This document shows positions 52,590 to 64,000 of a stretch of 64,000 nucleotides of DNA, piece after piece (within the stretch, counting starts at the first letter, position 1; the number at the start of each line of letters is the position of its first letter). A model generated the notes under the pieces. The model was not told where the DNA came from. It saw only the letters and a program-made list of their open reading frames with translations, and searched no databases. Position numbers and translations under genes: made by a program. The DNA is from Typha latifolia (Eukaryota > Streptophyta > Magnoliopsida > Poales > Typhaceae), in assembly GCA_019914945.1 (NCBI GenBank), contig CM034101.1, positions 4,661,188-4,725,187 on the forward strand, written 5' to 3'.

Positions 52590-53237
52590 CTCTTCCTTTT
52601 TTTTTTCTCCTCTGCTGTAGAGAAGAGTGGATGGATTGGGTTGGGTTGGAGCTGTTGATTAAACCCTAAACCCCTCCTCCGGCTTCGCTTCAAGTGGTAA
52701 GGGGTAAGCCAAATACATTGCCCATCACATTCATGGTATATTGCTAACTTTATCGTCACCATTTACCCTAATCTCGATTATAATTAATAATATGCGGAAA
52801 AAACCTCATAATTTAAATACTTGGCTTGATCGAGCTAGGTTATAGGAAACCAAAATATAAGTTAGTTAAATTTTTTAACTATTGACTTAGTAGCACACCT
52901 TCTTTAACAAATCTACGAGGGAAAATTATTTAATGTTGTACTGTTTATAACTTTTAAAGAATGGTAATAAGTTTAAAAGAATGATAATTTTTGCCGAGTA
53001 GACTACCAAAATAAATAGCTCTATCCCCTCCTCGTGCACATTAATTTTAAGCACACCAATACAACCAAATGAAGAAAAGAAAATCGCATATACATCATAA
53101 AAATGCACTTCGATTACCAGTCATTGCAAACTTAGCTCACATCTGAATCCCTTGAGAGAAAAGGAGAAGAAGATATCAACTAATTATTGAAGTGCTGACA
53201 ACTGCAATATATACCATGTCCGCTAAATAATCTCTAC
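52590..53237. other. Intergenic, membrane protein 5' flank to WAKL14 3' flank
   Basis: The first 100-150 bases are the probable 5' UTR and promoter of the membrane protein gene. The remainder is AT-rich and carries no supported gene. Confidence 0.5.
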
Positions 53238-56200
53238 CTACCCTAAAAAACGAGGCAACGATCCATTCGTCGACGGCGAGCTCTGCTCACTGACCCACAC
53301 ATCCTGCACCGAGACCGGCGAATCAACTCTCACCTCCTCCACCTTACCACCACCACTCACCACCAATCGCATCCCCCTACTGCTCCTTGACTTCCCCGAT
53401 AACCTATCTCTCCCTCCGGATAACGACGAGGATAACCCCGCCTCTCGGCCCAATTCATTCTCTTCATCTTGAATTGGGTTCGGACCACTTATCCTTATCC
53501 GTTTCAATTCCTCTGCCACCTCGGTCATGGACGGCCTCACGTCGCTGTGGAAGGCGAGACACCTGAAGGCCAACTCTGCCACCTTCCGAATAGACTCCAT
53601 TATCCAATCTTCTTCGTTATCCCTTAAATACGGGTCTAAGATATCCTCTATCAGTCCCCTCCCTATCCTATCCACGGCGAGTGAAGCTAAGCTCACCTCG
53701 CTAGGTGCTCGACTAAAGTCCACCACCTTCATGGCCGTGACGATCTCCACAAGCACAACTCCGAAGCTGTACACATCACTTTTATCCGAAAGGTGGAAAC
53801 TTTGATGGTATTGCGGGTCGAGGTAGCCCAGTGTGCCCTGCGGCGCCGTGGAGATATGCGACGACTCCGTCATGCCGATCCTCGACAGGCCGAAGTCTGC
53901 CACCTTGGGATTAAAATCGCGGTCTAGTAAGATGTTGCTCGACTTGATATCGCGGTGGTATATCGGCGGGTGGATCGCGGCGTGGAGGTAGGCGATGGCC
54001 TTCGCCGTCTCCACCGCGATATTGAGGCGAACGGGCCACGAGAGGCCGCGCCCTTTCTCTCTATGTAGGTGCTGGGAGAGCGTGCCGTTTGGCATGAACT
54101 CGTATACTAAGATCTGCTCGTTCTTGTCGATGCAGCAGCCGAGGAGGCGGACGAGGTTCGGGTGGCTGACGGCGGAGATCAGCTTGATCTCGTTCATGAC
54201 TTGGCCGATGCTGTTGGCATCTCGGTGTCGGATTCGTTTGACGGCCACGAGCTCGTCGTTGTGGAGTTTGCCGACGTAGACAATGCCGTAGCCGCCGGTG
54301 CCGAGCTTGTGGGTGTTGGAGAAAGAGTTGGTGGCGCGCTCCATCTCTTTGTAGGAGTAGAGAGGGACAATGCATGAGGCTTCGGAAAGAAGGCGTTTGG
54401 TCGTCTGGTGATCCTTCGAAGCCAATGACTTGCGCCGAATTGTGTTATAGCAAAGAGCTAGGCCGAGCACCAAAGCAACTCCTCCTATGATACCTGTGCA
54501 GAATAATTAAGATTCCTCCGTTAAAATCTAAAGGGTGGCAATTGGAACTAACTACGTTGAGGATACTAACTTAAGCTGGATCTAAATATATATAGCAGAG
54601 ATATAAGATACAATTAATGACCTAATACCATATTAAAGAATAAACGTGTATTGATTTATATCTAAACTGTGTTTGCCATTGCTGCGTGTATTGTGAATTA
54701 AAACTCAAGTCGTGAGGCTATTGAGACATGCCAATTAAGTACCTAATTATTTGCATAAAGTTGCTTCTTAATAAAAATATTTATAGAGAATTAGAGGGTT
54801 GGCATTCCTTAATGTTCATATTTTAAGCATTAATAATGCGATAAGAATTACCTCCAACAATAATACCAACTCTTGCCCGTGCACTACAAGCTCCAGATTT
54901 CTTGTTTGAACCACCGCAATCTGCTAGCAAAAAAGTTAATAAAAATTGACTGACGAACAACTTCACTTTATTCCGTTTTCTAATAGAAAAGTGAACTGCA
55001 GTAATTAGTACTGAGAGTAGTACCTCTAACTAAAACTTATCAAACATCTTATAGTAAATGATTTTACTAATGTTGTGGCAATTAACAGTTATTCTGGAAT
55101 AAAACGTGCCTCTATGATTCGCTCACCAAATTAAGAGGCCACTCGAACCATTTGCAAGTTGCCCATCAATAGTTGGGTGGAGCACGCACCAACTACAACT
55201 TCAAGTACCTGGCTACTTAGGCAGTATTTGATTGGCTGACACTTTAAAAGAAAGGGATAATTATACCTCCCTAAATGATGAGCCTTTTGCAACTAATAAA
55301 TCCATTTAAAAGTCCCTTTCTTTCACTGATCGTCAAAAGGATGGAGATATTAAATAGTGAAAGGTAGTTGTCACAAAGAAAAAGGGGATTTTATATAGTT
55401 TTTTTTTACCAAACTAGCCCTATTCTAATTTTTTTTACAAAAAATAAATTACTCTTTAAATTTATTACCAAATGTGGTCTAATTTACTATGGCCCTAATA
55501 AAAATATTAAACTAATCAATATTTTATCCCTAAGCAAAGAAAAATGGGTTTTTTATAGAGTTTTTGACCATACTAGCACTATTCTAAATTTTATACAAAA
55601 AAAGGATTACTCTTTAAATTTATGACTAAATATGGTCTAATTTGCTATAACCCTAATAAAAATACTGAACTAATTAATATTTTATTTCTACGTAAAAACA
55701 TTAATCAGCATTTTTGTTTAGTCTTAAAATAATGAACTGATCAACGTTATATATATATAAATCTCTTTAATTTAATCTTTCAACGGTAAGAAAATAAATT
55801 GTTTGGCAATAAAAGCACTGAACTTATTAGCGTTTTTAAAAACACTAATAAATTTAGTATTTTTATTAGAGCCGCAATAAATTAAACCCAATTTAATAAT
55901 AAATTTGAGGTAGAATCAATTTTGGTAAAAAAATAAAAAGGAGTCTAGTTGGGTCAAAAACTCGTTTTATACTACCAATAGTTCAAAAAAGACCAAATGT
56001 AATTAATCCAAAGAAATAGAAAAGTAAACAAATTTCGAGCAAATAACATTTTCAATTACCAAGTGTCCGACCTATAAAATAATATCAAAAAGTAATATAA
56101 ATTTCTGTACTTGGCGCTGCAGACGACCAGCTACAATAGCAGGACTCAGGACTCAGGAGCCATGATGAGACTCTCCAGTAATAAATTTCAGTAGTTGGTC

Positions 56201-57263
56201 AGCGGTGGTTGGCTGGATTTTATCAGAAACTATAGCTCAGTGAGCTATAACTAGAATTTTTTTCAGAGCTAAATTCGCTATTCCTCTAAAGAATTAAGAA
56301 TTCTTATAATTAATCAGCACCTCTAATGGAGCAAGTGTAAATAAATTCCACTCATAAGAATTTAGTAAAGGATCATCCAATTTTGTACTCTTTACTTTTT
56401 TTATTTATTTGATCTTTTAATCCATATAAAGAATTAATAAGTCTTTGATTTGCATCAAGAATAATAACCCCTTTTCCATATCGATTTAAAGTATTTCTGT
56501 AGATTAGTTTCTATTTAACCGAAAATTATTTATCGGAAAGAGTTGGCTTACCTTTCACGCAACCGCTGCCGTCAGCAAACCCGTCCCCCTTGAAACCCTC
56601 GCGGCACGCGCACCGGCAACCCGTCCCATTCATCGGCGTCGTCACATTCTCCCAAATGGCGTTGGCGGAGCACCGGCACTTGCCGGTCAGCCACCACTCC
56701 AGCTCCGCGGTATTGAACACGAGCGCCGGCATATCTAGCTGATCCGCGGAGTAAAGCACGGACGTGAACAGGAACTGGCATCCGGTGCCCGCCATGCTAT
56801 CCTTGGATAAGAACCCATCCGTCCTCGCATTCGAATAACAGGTGATGTTATCCCCCTGCTTCCCGCAGCTATCCGGACTCAGCTGCCGAGATATCCGCGA
56901 GATCACCGACGTCGGGATAAGGCACTCCGATTGCGCCTTGGCGCTGCAGTTGCGGAGGAACAGCCCGGTGCGCCACGTCATCGCGTAGTTGGATCCGAAG
57001 AGACGCGCGGCGGTGTGGATCGAGCGGTTGCAGGAAGGGGAGATGTCCACATGCAAGGTCCCATTTAGGAAGTCGAGGAGAGGGTATCCGGCGATTAGGA
57101 TCCCCCCGGTGGAATTGCAGGATAAGCGGATAGGGCACTTATCGGAGAAGCCGAAGGGATAAGAGACGGTCGTCGAGCCGCAGGTGCGATCGCAGACGGT
57201 GGATTCTATGGGCTCGATCGAAGAGAGAGCCAAAAGGAGGAGGAGAAGGAGGAATCGAAGCAT
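53238..57263 (-). CDS. WAKL14: Wall-associated receptor kinase-like protein (WAKL14 type)
   Basis: A plasma-membrane receptor-like Ser/Thr kinase with a pectin-binding-type ectodomain. Exons on the minus strand are 56552-57263, 54852-54920 and 53238-54493, giving 678 residues; introns GT-AG. A Leu-rich signal peptide (1-21) precedes the GUB_WAK domain (CDRTCGSTTVSYPFGFSDKC). A Cys-rich EGF-like stretch ends exon 1 (CRCACREGFKGDGFADGSGC). The single membrane span is at about 255-275 and is split by intron 2. The kinase has its Gly loop GTGGYGIVY at 325-333, catalytic Lys346 (VAVK), HRD at 440-442 and DFG at 460-462, followed by GTLGYLDPQY. HRD with Arg marks an active RD kinase. The C-terminal tail is Ser-rich. 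The length is close to known WAKL14. Intron 1 holds duplicated AT-rich repeats. Confidence 0.95.
55385..55975. repeat. Two direct and one inverted copies of an AT-rich repeat in WAKL14 intron 1
   Basis: Direct copies start at about 55390 and 55549, sharing ATTACTCTTTAAATTTAT, ATGGTCTAATTT and CCCTAATAAAAATA. An inverted, more diverged copy lies at about 55848-55970 (TTTTTATTAGAGCCGCAATA, AAATTTGAGG, GGGTCAAAAACTC). This looks like a degenerate MITE that duplicated locally. Confidence 0.65.
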
Positions 57264-58229
<966 letters not shown>

Positions 58230-59796
58230 GAAGATAAGGTTGGGCTTGAGTTGAACCCGAGCCAAACATTTTTATCTTTCGAGTTCAAGTCTGGATTTCG
58301 AATCCAAAGACCCAACCTGATCTGAATTAAGGAGTTGTAGGCTATGGGCTAAGCCACAACCTAGTCCATTATTATTAGCTGATTAGGATTTGCTCATCTC
58401 GAATAATAGAATTTAGTGGGCTGCAGGCCAATCGCAACCTAACCCTTTGGGTTTAAATTATCTAATTTTTGTCATTGAATTAATTTTAAATTTAGAAATC
58501 ATAATATTGGTTAAATTAAAATATATTATTTATTTATTTATTATTAAAGGTGGTGATTTTTAGTCGTGCTAACTAGAGATTTAAGTCATTTCTTCTAGAC
58601 TCAAGTGAGTGGGTTCACTCACATTTATTTGTCTTGTACGTCGAGCCCTTTATCAGATTACGTATTGCTCTGTATGCAAATTAAATATCATATTTCTGTG
58701 TGAAATTTAATTATTATGTTTCTGTGTGCAAAATATATAATCTAGTGCATTGCTATACTTCGTGCAAAATAATAATTTTAATAACTAAGAATATTAGTGA
58801 AGAAACATAATTGATATTTAGTATAACTTAGAGAATAGTCCAATTATAGATTATTTGCGATTTTCTGTGGTAATTCAAGTCTACTTTGAAGTCTATGGGA
58901 AAGCCTAATTTGTTGTGATTTTCTTAGATAACTTTAGCAGGATTACATTGGATTTATATTAAAAGTTATGTTTATGAGTTAGATTTATGTATCTTTTGAG
59001 TGAATTCCACTCACTGAGCTATAGTTGTTGGTTCATAGAATCTCTCTTCTAATTAGGTACCGGTCGAAATGCATCGAGATCCTCACCTCCGTTTAAGATT
59101 TTACTATTTTATCTCTCGATTGTATTAAGTATTTTATTCTAAATTATCTATTATTTTAGTTTGATTGGAAATACATTACCGATAACATTTGATCATTTCC
59201 TTATTGTTAGATGATAATAATTGAAGTTAGATACTCATAATTAAATTTTTTTATTATTTTAGACTTAAAAAAATATTAGTTAAGACTTCATGTATCTCAA
59301 GTATATCGAGATACATGACATATCGTGATAGGTTAACGGTCATTATAGAGCAGAGAGGAGGCAATTAAGATATTATGTTAGTCTCTTTTGTTACAATTGG
59401 TGGTCTGATGGTGTCCTTAGATTATGATGTTCGAAATATTGGTGATCAGCGTGATGGAAGAGCTACCACCACCTTAGGGAGGAGATAGATCTCCTGCACT
59501 CAGTACTTGGCACCTCCTGAGTGGCTGCCAAATTAGTTAAAATAACTTTCTTTTATATTATTTTAATTGCTGGATGTTAGGTTGCAGAAGTCTTGCCACT
59601 TTTTGTTTCTTATGATCCGTGCCCCATTGATCTCATGATCCACCATCATTCATTGCGTAGTACCGTCATCCTAACGTTAGTAAGTTTGATGCCCTTGTTA
59701 TTTTTGTCCAGAAATTTCACACTGTCCCAATTAAATTAATATAACTAAAGTTTAAACACAAAAATACTTATACAATATAAGCTCATAACTAAATTC

Positions 59797-59848
<52 letters not shown>

Positions 59849-60094
59849 CGTAATAATATAAGCTCAGAGCCTCTTTTAGTCATACTGGCAATTTACCGGA
59901 AGAAACGTCACTATAGGAAGTAATTGGCTCTTGAGTCAACAATATACGGTCTCGTATATTTTTTACTATTTATGTAGAAAATCTAAGAGCTAATGTCTAA
60001 GCTCTCTGTAACCTATTTTTATTTAGAAGTTCACCTACTTCCTAATATATTTGAAAAATAGATTTAATTTGGTAAGAAATTATACGTGACAACG

Positions 60095-60546
60095 CTATTA
60101 GCTTCTTCGAAAATCTTTTCTCCTAGTGAAAGTCTTAGATCGAATATTGCATAAATCTACAATTTGATACACAATGAGGAAGAGAAAATAATAGTCAGAG
60201 GTACAAATCTCACACTTAGCTGAACATTTACTAAATTAAAATTTTTTTGAGAGAAAATGGGAATGAGACCTTAATTAATATCTCAGACTAAAATACTATT
60301 AGCTTCTTAGAAAATCTTTTTCTAAGTGGAAGTCTACAAAACCTTTTTTTTTTTATAGAATAAGTATTAGATTGAATATTGCATTAACCGACGAACTTTA
60401 ATGTTCAATTACAACTTGATACATAATATAGAGAGATAGAGCAACAGCTCTAGGCGCAAATCTCCCACTTGGCTAAATATATACTAGACTATAATTGTTT
60501 TGACAGAAAATATGAATATGACCTTAATTAATATCTCAGACTAAAC
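60095..60546 (+). repeat. Diverged direct duplication of about 200-250 bp
   Basis: Both units open CTATTAGCTTCTT and include GAATATTGCAT, CAAATCTC, then ACCTTAATTAATATCTCAGA. Non-coding. Confidence 0.75.
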
Positions 60547-60991
60547 TACAATGTATCAACTAAATAACAAATAAATACAAGCTTCCAAGCACAATTAAGA
60601 TCAGAGAAGAAATAGCAACCGACTTGGAGACAAGCCTCACACTTAGTCTTCATCAATAGCATCACCAAAAAGAAAAATCATAATAAAAAGCTAAGGATCT
60701 TCAATATCCAAAGTAATTGTAAAATCTTTGAAGAATCTATACCATTTGTTATGACAATTGAATGCTAGCAATAAATCAAGAACCCCTTAGTCTACCGTCT
60801 AACTTTGAACTTTCTTAGAGAACAAAGTTACTCTTCCTATCACCATAACCCTAATCCTAGTTTCTATATCAGACTAAGAACACTCCAATATGAACAAACT
60901 TCTCACCACACATAAAAAAAAACCCTATATATATATATATATATATATAAGAAAAGGTAGAAGAAAGGATTCCAAGATCGTTATTAAGATA

Positions 60992-61100
60992 GAAAACTCA
61001 CACATCCCAAGTGTGAATAGGAAATTCTGCTAGAGATAGAACAGAAAACTTCCACACATCCCAAGTTTGAATAGGAAATTCTGCTAGAGATAAAACACAA
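60992..61100 (+). repeat. 54-bp tandem repeat, two copies
   Basis: Two near-identical units each contain CACACATCCCAAG and GAATAGGAAATTCTGCTAGA. Confidence 0.9.
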
Positions 61101-64000
61101 AACTTCCAAGTGTTTTTCTTCTCGTCCTTATTGTACCTCAGTATAGCTCAAGTTCCATAGGAACACAAATTTCATCAAACTTAGAGATTTCCTACCGTAA
61201 TCTGTGATGCTTAACAGCTGCGTACAGTCTCGGTTATATTTTAAAATAAAAGGAAATTAAGCAGAAATATTGTGAGTAGTTTTACTTTTATTATTAGATA
61301 GTGTGTCATAGGGATATTTCCATTCAACTCAGTATATTTTACTTTGAACGCCTAGAAGACATTTTAAATTAATTCATCTAACATCAACCCATAAAATAGA
61401 GAATATTTTATTACTTTTAAAAATAAGAAAACTAAAATTCTAAGATATCCCTCCTCTAACTTTAAAATTTCGTTCCCTTTCTATTTTATAATTAATTTAA
61501 TTCATCTAAATAGTAACTATCCATCTCTCCCCCATAAGAAAACTAATAGCATTGTTTTTTTTTTTTGGCATTAAAGCAAATTAAAAAAAAATCTGAATAT
61601 AAATATCGTAGGATGTTCACTTGTGAAAAAATTAATTCCCAAAAGTCAAAATGGAATATCCTATAGATTACGTTCGTGTTCACTTGTGAAATAGAAATAA
61701 ATTTCTTCTAGAATAAACTGTTATTTTGGTGTAGTAACTAAACAACTTAACTTCTTCTAATATACTAATTTATTATTCTTTTTCATCTTATTTCATACTA
61801 CTTTTAAAATTTAATTTAATAATAATTTAAAATTACCATTTTGCCTTTAAATTAGATCAACACCTAGTTACTATTACTATGCTTTATATCCAATCGAGGG
61901 TATTTTCATAGTTTAATTTAAAATATCATTAATTTCTAACATAACTTGACTATAATTTTAATATCAACTTTATATCACATCAAATATAATTATTACTCTT
62001 TATACTAATATTCAACTAAATAATAGAATAACTTATATTAATATTAACTCTATATTTTAATATTATAAATTAGAATACTTCTTTTAGAATTATGATCAAG
62101 CCATTCTCATATGAAACATTATTATTGGTCAAAATTACAATAAATATCTGCCAATATTCATTAGATATAAGGGTAAGGGTGGAGCCATGTTTATTTGGTA
62201 CAAAAATGTTTTAGTAAATTTCAATAAATAGCACTAGTTGGCTCCCTCTTAAATCTAAAATACTCTTCCATCTACTCTCTTGTTTCCAAATAAATACATC
62301 TTAGTCTTAGATTATATATATATATTTGAGAGAAACATTGTAGTGTTAGATTATTATAATAGATAATATCATCAAAAGTAATTCTAGGTGATTAAAGATA
62401 TATTTGTAGATACCTCTTTCAACTATATTGTACTTTTTGTGCCACTTGCTAGATAGTCGATAATTCCACGCTCCCATCGATAAGCTTTAGCTATCATTCT
62501 GAGTTGTATAATGTATAAAATTTTGAATAAGGCCCTACGACTGATAGCTACTAATGAACCAAAATGCTAGCAGTTGACTTGATGGCATTTAGTGACAATG
62601 GTCCTACATATATTACTATGAAAATGTTGGGCTCTCTGGAACAACCCTTGTGTTCTCACCCTATTAGTGATAGATCTCAATATTCCTGTTTGTTTATCAG
62701 CATCATTAACACAATTATTGACTAAACTACAAGAAAAATCTAACCATTTCTACTGGGAAGAATCTATACAATTTCAACATGTCGTCATCAATAACAGGAT
62801 CAAAGAGTGTCATTTGAGAAATGAAAACTAGCCTTAATATAACGTAATTCTGAAGCATGACCTCTATGATGAAATGATAGCAGAGAGGAATTACTTAACA
62901 TGAGAGAGGGACCCTGGAACTAACTGAAACCTTCTAAGAGAAATGTGGAATATAGAGTACTGGTACCAGTAAACACCAAGATTAAGATATGTTTGTAGGT
63001 CTTTTAAAGATAGCTGCAATAATGCTGACCATCTGAAGATTGTCCAAATTGCAACAAATCCAGCCACTTTCACTGCACAGTGGTTTGGTTGCGAAAAATG
63101 CAACTCTTGGGTACTAGGATACTCGATTTATTTATTTGAAAGACAGTGGATGGAAAACTCAGTTAATCCACTTTCTGATGACTTTATTTCCCTTCTAAAT
63201 TCATCTTGCCATTCAACTTCCCACTCTCTATTTCCCAAGAAATTGTATTTCTAAAGAATCGAACAAATACTAACATCTGAAACTCCTTACTTTGCAACCA
63301 AATGTTTCCTAGACTAACAGCTTGAAGTCTCAGATGTCCTCCAGAACTAAAGATTTTCCAGGAGTATTTTCTACTTGCTTTCAGAATAACTCCTACTTCT
63401 TCACATCTAAGAGATGACATGTTTGTGTCCTTTACCTGGAGGATGACAAATTCATTGCCTTCAAAATTCTGAAGGTGCTCCCACCAACACTTACCTCCAC
63501 TCCAAAGTACAAGGCCAGAAAGATGCTGTCTTGAACCACTATCTTAGGATCTTTCTCCGAGTTTTGTACTATTTTAAGTCAACTCACTAAACATTGCATC
63601 CAAGGAAGTGAATTCTAAACTTATTTACAGTACTATGTGAGTTCTACTCCACGTAAATACCATGTAAGAAAATCTATTTAAAATAAATCACTTTCTATGA
63701 GTGATTTTGGGCACGCATGAATAGCAAAGGATAAATGTGTACACGTCGCTGAATGAATTAGTAGTTTACATAGCATCTATTTTATTACGGGTACCACAAA
63801 TTGTTTATCACTATATCTTTGAAAGAAAATTTTCTGGACGTATCTATAATTCACATGGACTAGAAGTTAGTAAGTTACCTAGTCCTATGAATAAGTTTGA
63901 AACTCACATAGAACGGTCAAATACTCATCTTTCTTCTGTGTTCTACAGAACTACAATGAAGATAGCAGAATTAAATTAGGAAACAAGATGCTATTGTGTA

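Noticed and set aside
52499..52762. Long minus frame overlapping exon 1 of the membrane protein gene
   Set aside because: The frame differs from the one that splices to the downstream exons; the ATG at 52589 with the 43-nt exon gives a continuous protein.
62891..63420. Possible gene or LINE fragment on the minus strand
   Set aside because: Two moderate open frames separated by stops, without reverse transcriptase or other recognisable motifs.

Overview
The window is nuclear DNA from a flowering plant, most likely a monocot. Genes are split by GT-AG introns, first exons are GC-rich (the ATL and PADRE genes), intergenic DNA is very AT-rich and full of transposon remnants, and every recognisable product belongs to a land-plant family. 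No bacterial, organellar or viral coding region is seen. I rebuilt exon structures by hand from splice sites, reading frame and family resemblance; the exon totals give intact frames unless stated. The species cannot be named from this.

Layout, left to right. The 5' end of exocyst SEC3 (minus strand, 552-2991, continuing off the left edge). A one-exon ATL-type RING-H2 E3 ligase (minus, 4824-6032). An AT-rich gene desert to about 13.6 kb. A CASP-like membrane protein (plus, 13678-15973). An orphan exon-like block and a decayed PPR gene (minus, 16.9-17.9 kb). An LTR-like segment with a palindromic tandem repeat, ending at 20638. A one-exon PADRE/DUF4228 gene with G-boxes and a TATA box (plus, 23278-23772). 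A nest of hAT-like elements (24.6-28.2 kb). The SNAPc subunit SNAP43 (plus, 28926-31379). A tandem pair of class 1 plant haemoglobins (minus, 33290-34125 and 35127-36225). A small Cys-rich protein (minus, 38068-38382). The histone chaperone NASP (minus, 39731-43805). The thylakoid thioredoxin HCF164 (plus, 46127-48936). A five-exon, probably plastid, membrane protein of unknown function (minus, 50670-52589). A WAKL14-type receptor kinase (minus, 53238-57263). The last 6.7 kb holds only microsatellites and duplicated AT-rich repeats.

The genes do not form an operon or an obvious cluster. The only local family expansion is the haemoglobin pair. No coherent new multigene system is visible. The points most worth checking are the haemoglobin copy whose first intron lacks a GT donor, the unknown plastid membrane protein with a 43-nt second exon, the small Cys-rich protein, and several transposons with clear target-site duplications, one of them 96 bp upstream of the HCF164 start codon.
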